The notes under the pieces were generated by a model. That model worked only from the letters and a program-made list of their open reading frames with translations. It made no database searches and was not told the DNA's origin. From Antedon bifida (lineage: Eukaryota; Echinodermata; Crinoidea; Comatulida; Antedonidae): a stretch of 64,000 bases of DNA. The stretch is taken from positions 992,001-1,056,000 of the forward strand of contig OY727097.1 of the NCBI GenBank assembly GCA_963402885.1. The letters run 5' to 3'. This document shows, in pieces, positions 1-11,795 of this stretch; the stretch's first letter is position 1; every line of letters begins with the position of its first letter. The position numbers and the translations under genes were made by a program.

Positions 1-893
1 CCGTCCCAATGACATAAATAAACATCGAAATATTGACTTCTGATATATAACATTGTACATAATTTTGTTAACATATTTTGAAATTTGCTTTGTGCAAATA
101 AATAAATAAATAAATAAATTAATTAATTAATTAAACACTGTTATTTCAAAGTTTGGAACGTCCGTAATTACTACGGAAATTTAGCCCAATATTCCACATA
201 AGATGAAGATAAATAGGGTACTACGGAAATGCTTAAATGATGGGGAATCTCCGGCAAAATGCAATAATTATGGACAAATAAACGACCCATATGACGGGGG
301 TTTCCACGAACACAGTGTGTAGTGGCCTTTCGTACCTTCTCATGACGCACACAAGCAATCCAAACAGTCAGAAATTCATTCTGAGCATGTTCAGCAATAT
401 ATCCACACAAAAAAATACGCTGACAGCCGGCGATAAATTATGCGCGGTATTGTAATGCTGGTTAATTTTTGGCTGCAATCTGTCAATGTACATATAGGCT
501 CTTCCAAAACTGGACTTCTATAACGTTAATTGTTATTATATATGATAAAATGGGATCTAAATTTTAATTTAGTGACAGAAAAAAACATTTAGCATGAGAT
601 TAAGGGTGTTGCCCGGGCAACTGGGGCAACCCCACTGCGTCCGCCCCTGCCATGATATGCAATGGAATCTGAGTTCTATTCACATCATATTTATAGCCAG
701 ATGTTCAGTTAGCTGGGCACTCATGAGTTTAGTAGCAAAATGAGGCCATCGGCATGAAAATGGGATCGGGGGATAGAGGGAGCGTGGGGAAAAAGGCCAA
801 CCTAAAGACCTCCTTAAACAATGAAATATATGCCTAATGAATAATTATCATATGTCTAATACTTACTACTCTTCTTTTTAATATTTCTTACAG
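1..893. other. no gene recognised; simple repeat at 96-134
   Basis: No exon with a recognisable domain was found. A run of AAAT then TTAA units lies at about 96-134. Upstream exons of the adhesion GPCR, including its signal peptide, could lie here or outside the window. The short open frames are low complexity or unlike known families. Confidence 0.5.
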
Positions 894-3800
894 TAAATAA
901 AATATCTGGAACCAGAGATACAATCCAGGCTCGACCGGACTGGCAGGTAAACAAAATGAAACTACTTAGCTCAGAGTTGACTAGTATAATATTAATAGTT
1001 ATTATTTCTCCCACTGACGCAGACTTTTGTGAATTATCTACTAGTGATCATTTTGTATATAGATAGGCCTGTTATATGCCATAGTGTGATACGTGCAGAC
1101 CCCTATGATGGATGTGCATTTTGACATATGTTGACAAATATTAATTCAGGTTTCTAAACGATACAAACGTAAAGATATAATGTGTCCCCTGAAATTTATT
1201 TCTTTTTTTAAAATATGCCATTTAGAAATGGTATTCAGAGAAGAGTCCGGAAGAATTTTCAAACCGTAATACTACGTCTATTAGTTCGGTTTAATAATAA
1301 AAAATAATTTAGCTCGTTTCTCAGCAAATAATTCGATCGACGTAAAATGACCTCCCACTCCGTTTTCGTCGAATACACCATCCCCTTCCTTTTCAGCGTT
1401 GTTTGGTTTAGCTGGTGCTTCGCCATCATTATAATCTCCATTGATGTAAGACCTTGAGACTGGTGTGTTTCACCAACGTCGCTGGTGCTATAATAACGAT
1501 CGTGTCGTTTATAGGCCTATATCTTTATATTCGTTGCCAATCATCTCTCTTACATTTATCCATCAACTACAAGGCGTTGATTGGTTAAAAACGTTGTAAG
1601 TAATCAGCCAATTGGAAATCGTTAAATAATGCTATAGATATAATTATTTTCTTGATTTCAGTAAATCGAGTTTATAGACAGGAAGGTAGCAGAACAGAAT
1701 GCGCAACATATTGTTTAGTCTTTTTCTCTCTTTCAATGCAAGTACTATTATTTATCAAAGCTCAAATAGACAAGGATGAGATCATTATTTAGCGATTGTA
1801 AATGGTCACATTCTAAAACCTCTATAGATTATTAGAAATGATTCTACTTTAAAACCCATAGTTGTTCGGCACCAATTGCTATCACGTACCGAAGTAAACC
1901 TTCAATAAAGTAAGCCCTATTATTTCATTTCATTGTTTTGCTTTCTTACAGGTTGTTGTCATTGTTGAATCATCTTCCTATGGAAATTGCCCGGCTGACC
2001 CGACTGAAATAGGATGTTCTGATGGTATATTATTTTATTATAATGATTAAGGGTCTGTCATACCTGTTCCGGTAGGGTTCCGGTCCAGCGCCGGCAAATC
2101 TAATCTCACGTCAATGTGTTTCGTTGCTCCACGCGGCTATGCGCCAATCGATATGCGCGTAGCACATTGGCGTCCGAATAGATTTTCCGGCGCCGAACCG
2201 GAACCGTGCCTGAGCAGGACGTGTGAAAGACGCTTTACAGAAGGGTCCTAATTAATGAGTATAAACATTATATTTATGGTGCAAAATTATTTTTAAAAGA
2301 AACCAAAATCTAAACTAATAATCAGTGTTACGATATTACTTTTAGAAACATTTTCAATTATCAATTTTGTTTGTTTTATCAGATAAATGGATTCTGACTG
2401 ATCACTACATTGTACCTGGAACCGTTAACGTGTTAACTCACAGAAACTACCCTGATAAGTACCGGAACTGCGAATTTAGAGGATGGAATGTAACTACTGC
2501 ACCAGGCTATGTAATGACCGTTGCTTTCGAGATAGTTGACTACGAATTGGGTAGAGATTTCTTGTATTTTGTTTACGGGGATTCTGGTACCAATATAAAG
2601 GATGTATCTAGTCGAAATGTTGAAGTACTACTTGATCTACAGTATATGTATTTTGAGTCCTGGCAACTCTACATGTGTACAGATGGATATAATAGGAAAT
2701 ATGGATTTCTAACCTATATAACACCTCAGCTTTGTAAGTTACCAGAATCTGTTACATTATTTGCAAAAAAATTAGATAGATAGATAGATATGAATCATAC
2801 CACACGTCCATTTTGAAATGTGTCTAAAGCTCTGTCTACACTATCAAAATTTATGTGACAACAAAATGTGATGTGCCCATATATGGACATGATGTCGTCA
2901 TATCACTACCGTATTTGGACATATCACTACCATGTCTAGGCACATCACATTTTCAACTAGGTTGATAGTGTAGACAGAGCTTACGAAAATGGTATATATC
3001 TTACACAACCAGTACCGTTTTGCAAATCGTTAGCAGTACAATTATCGTAAACGATAAGAATAATCGGTTCGATTTCATTCGTAATTTTGTTGACTAAATT
3101 TCGGGTCTTTTCCGCAGCTTCATATTAAAATTCCGCAGCTCTGTATTATAGTTCCGCCGCTCTATAGTTCCGCCGCTCTATAGTTCCGCCGCTCTATAGT
3201 TCCGCAGCTCTATAGTTCCGCCGCTCTATAGTTCCGCCGCTCTATAGTTCCGCCGCTTCAATATATTAATACAAGTATTGGCAATAAGCAGAATGTATTG
3301 TTTCCACCTCACGCATTTTTAACACTAAGAATTGTATTAGGACTAAATACTCTATTAATCATTCTAGCTTCAACAAGCGATATTAACCTACTAACCACAG
3401 AAGAAGAAGAAAGTACCACCACTAGTACAGGTTGGTTTTATCAATTACATTACATTGGTGAATAACTATAATGATTTATTTATGATGACATTTGGAGAAA
3501 ATAAATATTGAAATGAATTTGTCCTGTTACGCAAAATCCAATCAATTTGTTTTAGAAAGTAATATAGCTACAGCAATTACTAGTTTTATTGGAGCATTCG
3601 ACACCGGAACTTTACATCCAATCACCAACCCTACTACAACGTCACCGTCTGATGCAACGTCATCGTTGAGTGCAACATCATCGTTTGATGCAACGTTATC
3701 GTTGGGTGCAACGTCATCGTTTGATGCAACGTCATCGTGGGATTCAACGTCATCGTCTGATACAACGTCATATGCAACGTTATCGTCGGATTCAACGTCA

Positions 3801-6800
3801 TCGTTTGATGCAACGTCATCGTTTGATGCAACGTCATCGTTTGATGCAACGTTATCGTTTGGTGCAACGTCATTGTTGGGTGTAACGTCATCGTCGGATT
3901 CAACGTCATCGTTTGGTGCAACGTCATATGCAACGTCATCATCGGATTCGATGTCATCGTTTGGTGCAACGTCATCATCTGACTCAACGTCATCGTTGGG
4001 TGCAACTTCATACTCAATTACAACTACATCGTTGCCGAAATGGCTTAGTTCCACGTCGGCTTCTGTTAGCATTTCTTATCAGGTATAGAATTAATATTTT
4101 ACTCCAGATTATAATGCATGGCAAGGCAAACTTCATATTACTTTATTTAACCAAAGTCCGTCATACTAATTTGCATTTTATTTCTATAATATTGTTCTAA
4201 TTACCATGGACCTAGATCCACGCTATATTTCGTTATGTACGCCTGGTCGACTATTATATTGTCTTAAAATGAAAGAATCTTAATTATTTGGTGTAGTTAA
4301 TTGTTTCCACAGATCGAGCAACTTTTGGATTACTCAGAATCACGTGACTCTTTGAGTGAATCGGAGGCTATGCGTATCCTACAGTCCACTAAGAATATTA
4401 CGTCAGACGATAGCAACTATTTGGACGTAAATGACATATTGAATGTAATCAGACTGTTAGAGGTTGTTGCCGATTCAGCAACGTCATCACAATCATCTGT
4501 TGAGGTATAAAGCGTGGTTCCCACTAGAGACGCAACGCAAGGACGTACGCGCAACGCAAGCAAGTTGACCAATGACAAGCCACTGTTCGAATAATCTATC
4601 GCTTGTGATTAGTCAAATCACTTACGTTGCGTTACGTCCTTGCGTTGCGTCGCTAGTGAGAACAAGCTTAAGAGGGAACTTGTTTTTATGATTGATTGAT
4701 TGTTTACACGTTATGTAATTATGATGTGCCATGAGGAGGGGAGACAGTGACGGACTTATTTGAGTCTCTATGTAGTCCCTTGACCGAATGATAACTTTGT
4801 TGTTTCTTTTTTGTATACATGTTGATTTTGTTCGAAATAATAATGATGAAAAATTCTTTTACTGACAGTTGTACCTGTCGGTGTATGATGACATATTACA
4901 GGAATGTAACATGGATAAACTCGCATCATCAAATGAAAGTGAGGTAAGTATACATGTATCTAGTGAATCTTGAAGCAGCAGCAGTAGTAACGGATTATGC
5001 CGACATTTGTTTTGTCTGTTTGTAAGTTCTCTAGACTGGCCTGTTGAATGTGCAAGGTTTAGAGCACAAACTATCAGTGCCATCCATCAAATCTCTGTCT
5101 ACACTATCAAACTAGTTTGAAAAAAAAAATGTGATGTGCCCAAATATGGTGGTGATATGCTTAAATATGGTAGTGATATGAAATTATCATGTTCATGTGG
5201 ACACATCACATTTTTTTGTCAAATAAAGTTTGATAATGTAGACAGAGCTTTACTGTATAATGAATAAACTTTAGATCCTAGCTTGTCTATTTTCCATTAC
5301 TTTTATAGGGTGTTGCTAGTGACATCATGTCAATGCTAGATACATACACGGCCGCCGTTTCTGCTAACTTGGTCTTCGCAAACGAATCGTCGGTCCTCAG
5401 TTATGCAAATGAGAACATTGGTGAGGAAAATAAATATTTGTATTAAGCAGAATAATATAATTATCGACAGAACATTCTTTCATTTATTCATATCTAATTT
5501 CGCAGTCGTGGAGATGGAATCTGTTCCAAGCAGTGACGTCACTCTGTTGGTTGATAGAATAGAGATCTATGCTAGTGAGGATTCATTCCACGTCAGCTTA
5601 CCCATGGTCAACTTGAAGGGCAAGTCAGGTAAGTGGCTCACACAGGACGTACGCGCAACGCCAGTAATTTGACCAATCACAAGTGATGGTTTGGATCATC
5701 TGTCGCTTATGATTGCATTGTGCACACCGTTCTTGCGTTGCGTCAAAACGACGGCAACGAAAAAAACGAGAATAAGGATAAGTGATAAAATAAGGGCAAT
5801 TTAAAAATGACACGGTTTAGTAATAATAATATTTCTCCAAATGTTTCAGTGAAAGTAATCACAATCGTCTATAAGACTTTGCATGTGATGTTGCCAACCG
5901 TACTTGAGGGAGACCAAAGTGGACACTCCACAAGGATAGGATCATTTACAGTATCAATTACTGTAACGGCAAATGACGTAGTGTTCAACCATTTTGATGG
6001 CAATGATCCACTTTACATAACTATTGATCACGTGGTTGTAAGTACCAATTAAAATCATTTGAAACCAAATTTTCGTTTATAGTGAAGGACAAAACTACGT
6101 TAAACTTACCCAACGTTTCATGCGTTCTCATCGCACTTTTTCAAGGTAGTGATGTCAGCTTGATTTGCCGACACTGATCATGGCATAGTCACGTGGTGTT
6201 GGATAAGTTCAACGTAAATTTGTCCTTCACTATAAACGAAAATTTGGTTTCAAATAATATTGTTGAAAGGAGATGAATTTTTTCAATTTTAATCATGTTA
6301 AGCTTGATTCCCACTAGGACGCGACGCAAGAAGGACGTAGACAGCACATATCGACCAAAATGCCGTTAGAACCGTCTTGTGTGGGAACCGTCGACGTAAT
6401 CACGGTGTCGTAGACGTATTTCAATACCGAATTCTTTTTTTCTAGTGGGAACCAAGCTTTTTGCACAGATTAACTAATTAAATACAAGAGGAAAGAAAAT
6501 ATATAATTAAGTTAAGACGTAGATATAACGATCATACAACACATGAATATTTAAAAGTGTTTTTATATTTCAGCAATTAAAAGAAAATGAAGAGTCGGTG
6601 TGTTCATTTTGGAAGTTTACTGACGATAAGTAAGTTGTTTAGTCTGTAATGTTCTATTTAGATAATTATTTATACTGTCCAAATATGATAGGAGGAAACA
6701 TTAATTTTTTTTAAATGTTGTGAAATTGAAACTACGTAATTATTGTAATTTGTGTAGTATTGATGGTGGTGTATGGTCAGAGGACGGGTGTTTAGTTTCT

Positions 6801-9800
6801 TCATCAACATCAAACCAATCTGTCTTTAGCTGTGATCATTTGACAAATTTTGCAATACTTATGAAAGTTCCAGGCCCGTTTCAGGTTAGAATAGTGCTTT
6901 GACCTTTGACCTTTGCTTTGACCTTTGTAAAGGCGCTGAAGAAATGAAAATGTTACTGTTAAAACATAATAATATATGCTAAAACATCATTATACTATCT
7001 TTAAAATGTAACCTTCGTTTAGGTAACCAAATAAATTAAAATCAAATAAAACTTGCTGCTCGTTTCAAACAATCCTTTTGTTTTTCCTTCGCCAGCATTT
7101 CTTGAGATTAGTTGACAAAAGGCAAAGGAAGGTGTATTTCAATAATTAATTGGTTATTTATTTTATTCACCATTGCAGCTGATTTTGTTGTGGTCCTTAA
7201 TAAACCAAGACAACAAACAACGAAAAAGAAGCATAATGTAAAACTAATAATATATAGAAAGATGTACAATTAAAACGTTATAAAAGCAATTTTTTAAACA
7301 AAGTCTTTCACTTTATCCTTTAGGTGATTTCAAAAGGAGATACATTTGCATTAGATGTTCTAACATACTTCTTAACGGTTCTCTCAATCGTCTGTCTCGT
7401 TTTGACTGTTTGCACGTACATTTGGCTTCGGTAAGTTTTTATATTTTATTTTAGGCTTACTTGATTTGTTCTTCTCGGTGGCCTATATCTAAAGCCTGTT
7501 TTCCAACATGCGAATTTGTTCGCGCGGGCGAATCCAACGTTTCGCAGAGAAAAACAAATCGCGCTACCCTTTCCACTACAAGAGCAAATAGCTGTTAATT
7601 TCGCTGAAGAAGCGAAAACCTCAAGGAACTAGAACTCGTCGCAGAGGCCTTTGGAAGATGAAAACAACTGCTCTCTTGCCGCACCCGCCGCGTCCCATTT
7701 TGCCTTAAAGTATAGAATCTAAATGATTTATTTTCTTCGTTTTACGTTTTACTTTTTTAATCCTAAAGAGCATGGCACCTAAGAAGAAACATCATCCACA
7801 TAAACTTAGCCATATCTCTTGCATTGGCTCAATTACTGTACATAGGCTTTGTCAATGCCACTGCTAATAAGGTAACAATATATGATACTCATAATGTATA
7901 GGTATATCGTTCCAATGTCAAAAGAAATTATCAAAGTAGGAGGATTGTATTGTTAACTCTAAGCGTATTGCATTATCTGATTATAATCCGAATAGACTAT
8001 AATGTATTTTATAACCGTATTTTGTAGATACATCACTTTGTATAATGCCTTACAATTAATATCGTACAATACTCTGATTTTGTCACGTTATTTAATCAAT
8101 ATCTGCCCTTGAAGGGTATTACTTAAAAGCTTCAACACTTTGAAAATCATATTTTTGCATTATATGACCTTCGTTGTAATAGACCTATTTAAAATGCAAT
8201 GCTGTTACAACTGTCTGTGCTTTTCAGAGCGTTAATTGGTTGATTGTGTCGTGACGTAATTAGCTACACGATCACACGTAAAAGGGGAGGCCAATTTATA
8301 ATATTTTCAATGGTGATGTCTGCGCCTTCCAAAATTTTAAAGTAAAATAATAATAACATTTAAATTATCCAAAATATAACGTCTCCTGAGTTACAAAAAT
8401 AATTCAATGTTGCACTTTTTTAGCATGTGTGCACGTTGGTGGCCGTTCTTCTGCAATACATGTTTACCGTCAGTTTTAACTGGATGTTATTAGAGGCCGT
8501 TCATCTTTTGATGATGTCCAACATTAACCTTCATCAAAAGAACCCGAAAAGTTATGTTTACGTTATATCCGGTTGGGGTAAGTTCAACTTTCTCTGGGGA
8601 TACTTAGATGTACCAGATAGGTTAATTAAATCTACCTCACTTTTGTTCGAACATTTGTTTCTATTTTCAGTGCCACCTCTTGGAATTGTGCTGATCTCAT
8701 TTTCATCTAAACCATCGGGTTATGGAACTCAACAATTGTAAGTCTCAATTTTACAGTATTTGTCTACAGTATGAAACTTTATGTGACAAAAAATGTGATG
8801 TTCCCATGGACATGATGATGACATATCACTACCATGTTTGGGCACAATTTGTCAAACTAGTTTGATAGTGTAGACAGAACTTAACGTCATAAAATGTTAA
8901 ATCCTGATCGTCTTTTTCCTCCGTAGTTGTTGGCTTGACACATCAACGCCTATTATTTGGGCATTTGTCGTACCGATCCTCGTGGTGATTGCTGTAAGTA
9001 CAAGTTATTGATTGAGCACAGTGATGACGTTGTAGCTGACGCGTAACAATAAATGACGTGGTAGTTGGCGCGTAGTAATACAAATGACGTGGTAGTTGGC
9101 GCTTGGTAACACAAATGACATTGTAGTTGGCGCTTGGTAACACAAATGGCGTGGTAGTTGGCGCGTAGTAACACAAATGACATTATAGTTGGCGCGTAGT
9201 AACACAAATTACGTGGTAGTTGGCGCGTAGTAACACAAATGACGTGGTAGTTGGCGCGTAGTAACACAAATGACGTGGTAGTTGGCGCGTAGTAACACAA
9301 ATGACATGGTAGTTGGCGCGTAGTAACACAAATGACGTGGTAGTTGGCGCGTAGTAACACAAATGACGTGGTAGTTGGCGCGTAGTAACAAAATGACATG
9401 GTAGTTGGCGCGTGGTAACACAAATGACGTAGTAATTGTGCGTAAGGTGATGGCAATGACGCAGTTTTTTCCAAGTAAAAGGCAAAATACCCATCCAATA
9501 ATTTTCCTTGCAGGGGAACACGTTTATTCTGCTCGCAGTTATCAGACGATTTATAAATTTAAAAGTAAATGCAACTAAAAGGAAGAAAGAACGAATGAGG
9601 TAAGACAAGAAAATTGTTATTTTAGTTGTAGTAGGGGTATGACGTAAAAACAAATGTAGGTACACGTTTACTGCTGTTTCGATGTGGAGATGTTCATCTG
9701 TTCAAATGATGATGTAATGAATGTGAGAACTATAAGCTGGCTACTTTCCATTTTATTCATATTTGTACAGAACCAGTATTCGTGCAGTGTTGTTGATGCT

Positions 9801-10771
9801 ACCCTTGATGGGACTCACCTGGATATTTGGCTTGGTGGCGTCTTTTGATGATACACATTTCTTTGCATACGTATTCGTCATCTTTAACTCGTCACAAGTA
9901 AGCCTTACCCTGACCCCAAAATAAAATATTAATAACCGAGTATGACATTTTTACTTGCATTTTGTCTTTTGCGGTTTTTTTTCACAAACACAATAAATAA
10001 ATAAAACTGTATTCACAATTTTTATTTTATAGGGAGTATTCATTTTTTGCCAACTTATTCTGCTGAATGACGAGGTTTGTAGTTTTTATACGATTATGAA
10101 TAAATACTATCTATGAAGACAATAATTGAGAAAAATTGAATTTATTAACTTTATATATTATTTTATCATTTTGTTTTCACAATTTCAGATCCGAAGAATG
10201 TTTAATCAGAGATACACGAGGCGAAACATAACGAGCACGTCACGATTGAGCAAAAGTAAACGAAAACACGTCAATCACGTGCGTGCGGCTATATACAAAA
10301 TTATTTTAAACCATTACGATTAATACTGAGTATTAAGCTCTGTCTACACTATCAAAATGTATTTGACAAAAACATTTGTGCCCATAATATGGACATGATG
10401 ATGTCATATCACTACCACTTTTAAGCATATCACTGCCATATTTGGGCACATCACACTTTTTTGTCAAACTAGTTTGATAATGATGTGTAGACAGAGCTTT
10501 ATATACTGACTTGCCATCAAATAATTGACATTTACTAATTTCTTCTTTCAGATTTGTTTGAAGAAACAGTTAAATGAAGGTAGGCTTCGCATGTCCTTAA
10601 AACCTGATTCCCACTAGGACGTACGCGCAGCGCAAGTAATTTGACTAAGCACAAGCGATGGATTATTCGAACAGTGGCTTGTAATTGGTCAACTAGCTTG
10701 CGTTGCACTTTCAAAGTGAGAATTAACCTGGCTTTATTCTTCATATAGGTAATCTACAAGAGGCGTGGTAA
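894..10771 (+). CDS. adhesion G-protein-coupled receptor with CUB domain, mucin-like stalk, GAIN/GPS and 7TM (5' end possibly outside window)
   Basis: Surface receptor of class B2. Exons, joined with consistent phase: 894-946, 1952-2024, 2383-2733, 3368-3430, 3556-4082, 4313-4504, 4869-4943, 5309-5420, 5506-5628, 5850-6037, 6574-6629, 6758-6884, 7324-7430, 7769-7871, 8424-8577, 8671-8737, 8927-8993, 9514-9599, 9771-9897, 10033-10074, 10189-10278, 10552-10579, 10749-10771 (TAA). About 943 residues are visible. Exon 3 is a CUB domain (NCEFRGWNV, FVYGDSG). Exon 5 is a roughly 175-residue Ser/Thr stalk. Exons 6-12 form a GAIN domain ending in a GPS (GGVWSEDGC, then CDHLTNFAILM), so cleavage HL|T would expose the tethered agonist TNFAILM. 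Exon 13 is TM1, exon 14 TM2 (IIHINLAISLALAQLL), exon 15 TM3 (FNWMLLEAVHL), exons 15-16 TM4, exons 17-18 TM5, exon 19 TM6 (LMGLTWIFGL), exons 19-20 TM7. The tail is short and basic. CUB plus GAIN recalls ADGRG6 but no pentraxin domain is seen; orthology is not claimed. Confidence 0.9.
2049..2233. mobile_element. GC-rich inverted-repeat MITE (family C)
   Basis: Left end has cctgttccggtagggttccg and right end has the complement-like cggaaccgtgcctgagcagg, with ccagcgccgg facing ccggcgccga inside. It starts about 25 bp after a GPCR 5' splice site. Only one copy in the window. Confidence 0.7.
2827..2982. mobile_element. palindromic MITE, family A copy 1
   Basis: Terminal inverted repeats agctctgtctacactatc and gatagtgtagacagagct; core has gatgtgcccatatatgg and the mirrored half. 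In the GPCR intron after the CUB exon. Confidence 0.9.
3109..3260. repeat. 16-bp minisatellite (agttccgccgctctat)
   Basis: About nine copies of a 16-bp unit, with ccg/cag variants, in the adhesion GPCR intron between the CUB exon and the next small exon. The first two copies are degenerate. Confidence 0.9.
3600..4020 (+). repeat. 18-bp coding minisatellite in the GPCR stalk
   Basis: Variants of gcaacgtcatcgtttgat are repeated across exon 5, giving a T-S-S-F-D-A style Ser/Thr-rich stalk likely to be O-glycosylated. The unit is a multiple of three, so copy-number change keeps the frame. Other frames are open only because of this periodicity. Confidence 0.85.
4511..4672. mobile_element. palindromic MITE, family B copy 1
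   Basis: Ends read ggttcccactag and ctagtgagaacaagctt; inside are gcaacgcaaggacgtacgcg and its inverted partner with gacaagccactg. It begins 6 bp beyond the 5' splice site at 4505. Confidence 0.85.
5092..5251. mobile_element. palindromic MITE, family A copy 2
   Basis: Left tctctgtctacactatc, right gataatgtagacagagctt; GPCR intron between two GAIN exons. Confidence 0.88.
5636..5760. mobile_element. palindromic MITE, family B copy 2 (eroded)
   Basis: Contains acgtacgcgcaacgcc, ttgaccaatcacaagtgatgg and the inverted cttgcgttgcgtc, but has lost clear termini. It begins within 10 bp of the 5' splice site at 5629. Confidence 0.7.
6056..6255. mobile_element. inverted-repeat MITE (family D)
   Basis: Arms of about 55 bp: ttgaaaccaaattttcgttt at the left and aaacgaaaatttggtttcaa at the right, both continuing into an internal palindrome. 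It lies in a GPCR intron starting 18 bp after the 5' splice site. Confidence 0.85.
6300..6462. mobile_element. palindromic MITE, family B copy 3 (diverged)
   Basis: Ends aagcttgattcccactagg and ctagtgggaaccaagctt are inverted; the centre is diverged. Same GPCR intron as the family D element. Confidence 0.8.
8758..8882. mobile_element. palindromic MITE, family A copy 3 (eroded left end)
   Basis: Left tttgtctacagtatgaaac, right gatagtgtagacagaactt. It fills about two thirds of the short intron 8738-8926 between TM4 and TM5. Confidence 0.8.
9024..9450. repeat. 31-bp intronic minisatellite (about 14 copies)
   Basis: Unit gacgtggtagttggcgcgtag plus taacacaaat; 12 clear copies flanked by degenerate ones. 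It starts about 30 bp after the 5' splice site at 8994 (TM5 exon) but does not include it. Confidence 0.92.
10334..10501. mobile_element. palindromic MITE, family A copy 4
   Basis: Left agctctgtctacactatc, right gatgtgtagacagagcttt; GPCR C-tail intron. Confidence 0.9.
10601..10736. mobile_element. palindromic MITE, family B copy 4, filling most of the last GPCR intron
   Basis: Left end gattcccactaggacgtac, inverted partner gcttgcgttgcac. The intron is 10580-10748, so the element takes up about 80 percent of it and ends 12 bp before the 3' splice site. Confidence 0.8.
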
Positions 10772-10924
10772 AGGTTTCAGATATGGACATTGGATAATCT
10801 TTTGCTGTGACTGTCACCGATCATTTGTCCACCACGTGACATGAATAAAAGTGTTGTGTTCTATATTAGAATCCTGTAATGTGAAATGTATGTGGAGATG
10901 AATTTAACAGAAGTTTAGTTATTA

Positions 10925-11088
10925 TTAAAACCTACGCAACGTAAAAAATGCCCTTTCAATAATTGCGTTTGCCCCACCTGCGTGAAATCTAACCTGCGAT
11001 GTCGTCGGTTCCCACTTGTGATTACGCAATACAGCACTTGCGTCAATACGTCGTTGCGTTGCGTCATTAGTGGAAACCAAGCTTTAAT
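10925..11088. mobile_element. palindromic MITE, family B copy 5, in the GPCR 3' UTR
   Basis: Right end gttgcgttgcgtcattagtgg then aaaccaagctt matches the family; the left half is diverged. It lies between the GPCR stop codon and the polyadenylation signal, so it should be transcribed. Confidence 0.7.
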
Positions 11089-11127
11089 GTTTTAGTAATA
11101 TTAGTAATTATGTGTGTAAGAAATAGA

Positions 11128-11133
11128 ATGAAT
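11128..11133 (+). terminator. polyadenylation signal of the adhesion GPCR
   Basis: AATAAA in agaatgaataaagttcc, about 360 bp after the stop codon, followed by a T-rich stretch. Confidence 0.6.
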
Positions 11134-11197
11134 AAAGTTCCATTGTATTCACTGTATACTGTTGATTTGTTTATTTTGAAAATGATAGTAGTGTATT

Positions 11198-11363
11198 AAG
11201 CCTTGTCTACAATATCAAACTTTATGTGACAAAAAAATGTGATGTGCCCATATTATGGACATGATGATGTCATATCACTACCATATTTGGGCATATTACT
11301 ACCATATTTGGGCACTTCACACTTTTTTTGTCAAACTAGTTTGATAGTGTAGACAGAGCTTTA
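11198..11363. mobile_element. palindromic MITE, family A copy 5
   Basis: Left agccttgtctacaatatc, right gatagtgtagacagagctt; between the convergent GPCR and SUCLA2 3' ends. Confidence 0.88.
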
Positions 11364-11795
11364 GATTGTCACTCTTTCAACATATTCATACTAAAACCAT
11401 TGTGGTGTATTCATGTTTACAAGCAGCCACTATGGGTTGTCCTGTCATTGTATCTGTGAGACACTACACATTTATTATAAAAGAAACAATTTTTTATGAT
11501 ATAATTCTTTTTTATTATCACTGTGTAATTATATTGATGAAAATACAAACAAGTTACATTCTCATTAAATTAATTTAACATTAGGTAATGTACACATAAA
11601 TATACCAAACTATGTCTACATTAACACCAACAAATATCTATTTGTTTCTACTGTTGAGAGCTAGGTTTGTACAAATGCATGGATAAAAGAAAATTGTCTT
11701 TTTTAATTACCTATATACACATTTCAAAACTAAAACAACTTTCCGTATCTTTTGCGATAATTTGTGCATTTATAATTTCATATAATTATGTTGAA

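Noticed and set aside
3542..4072. Asp/Val-rich minus-strand frame
   Set aside because: Shadow of the Ser/Thr stalk exon, which joins in phase with CUB and GAIN exons on the plus strand.
8943..9665. Several overlapping minus-strand frames
   Set aside because: Generated by the 31-bp intronic repeat inside the adhesion GPCR.
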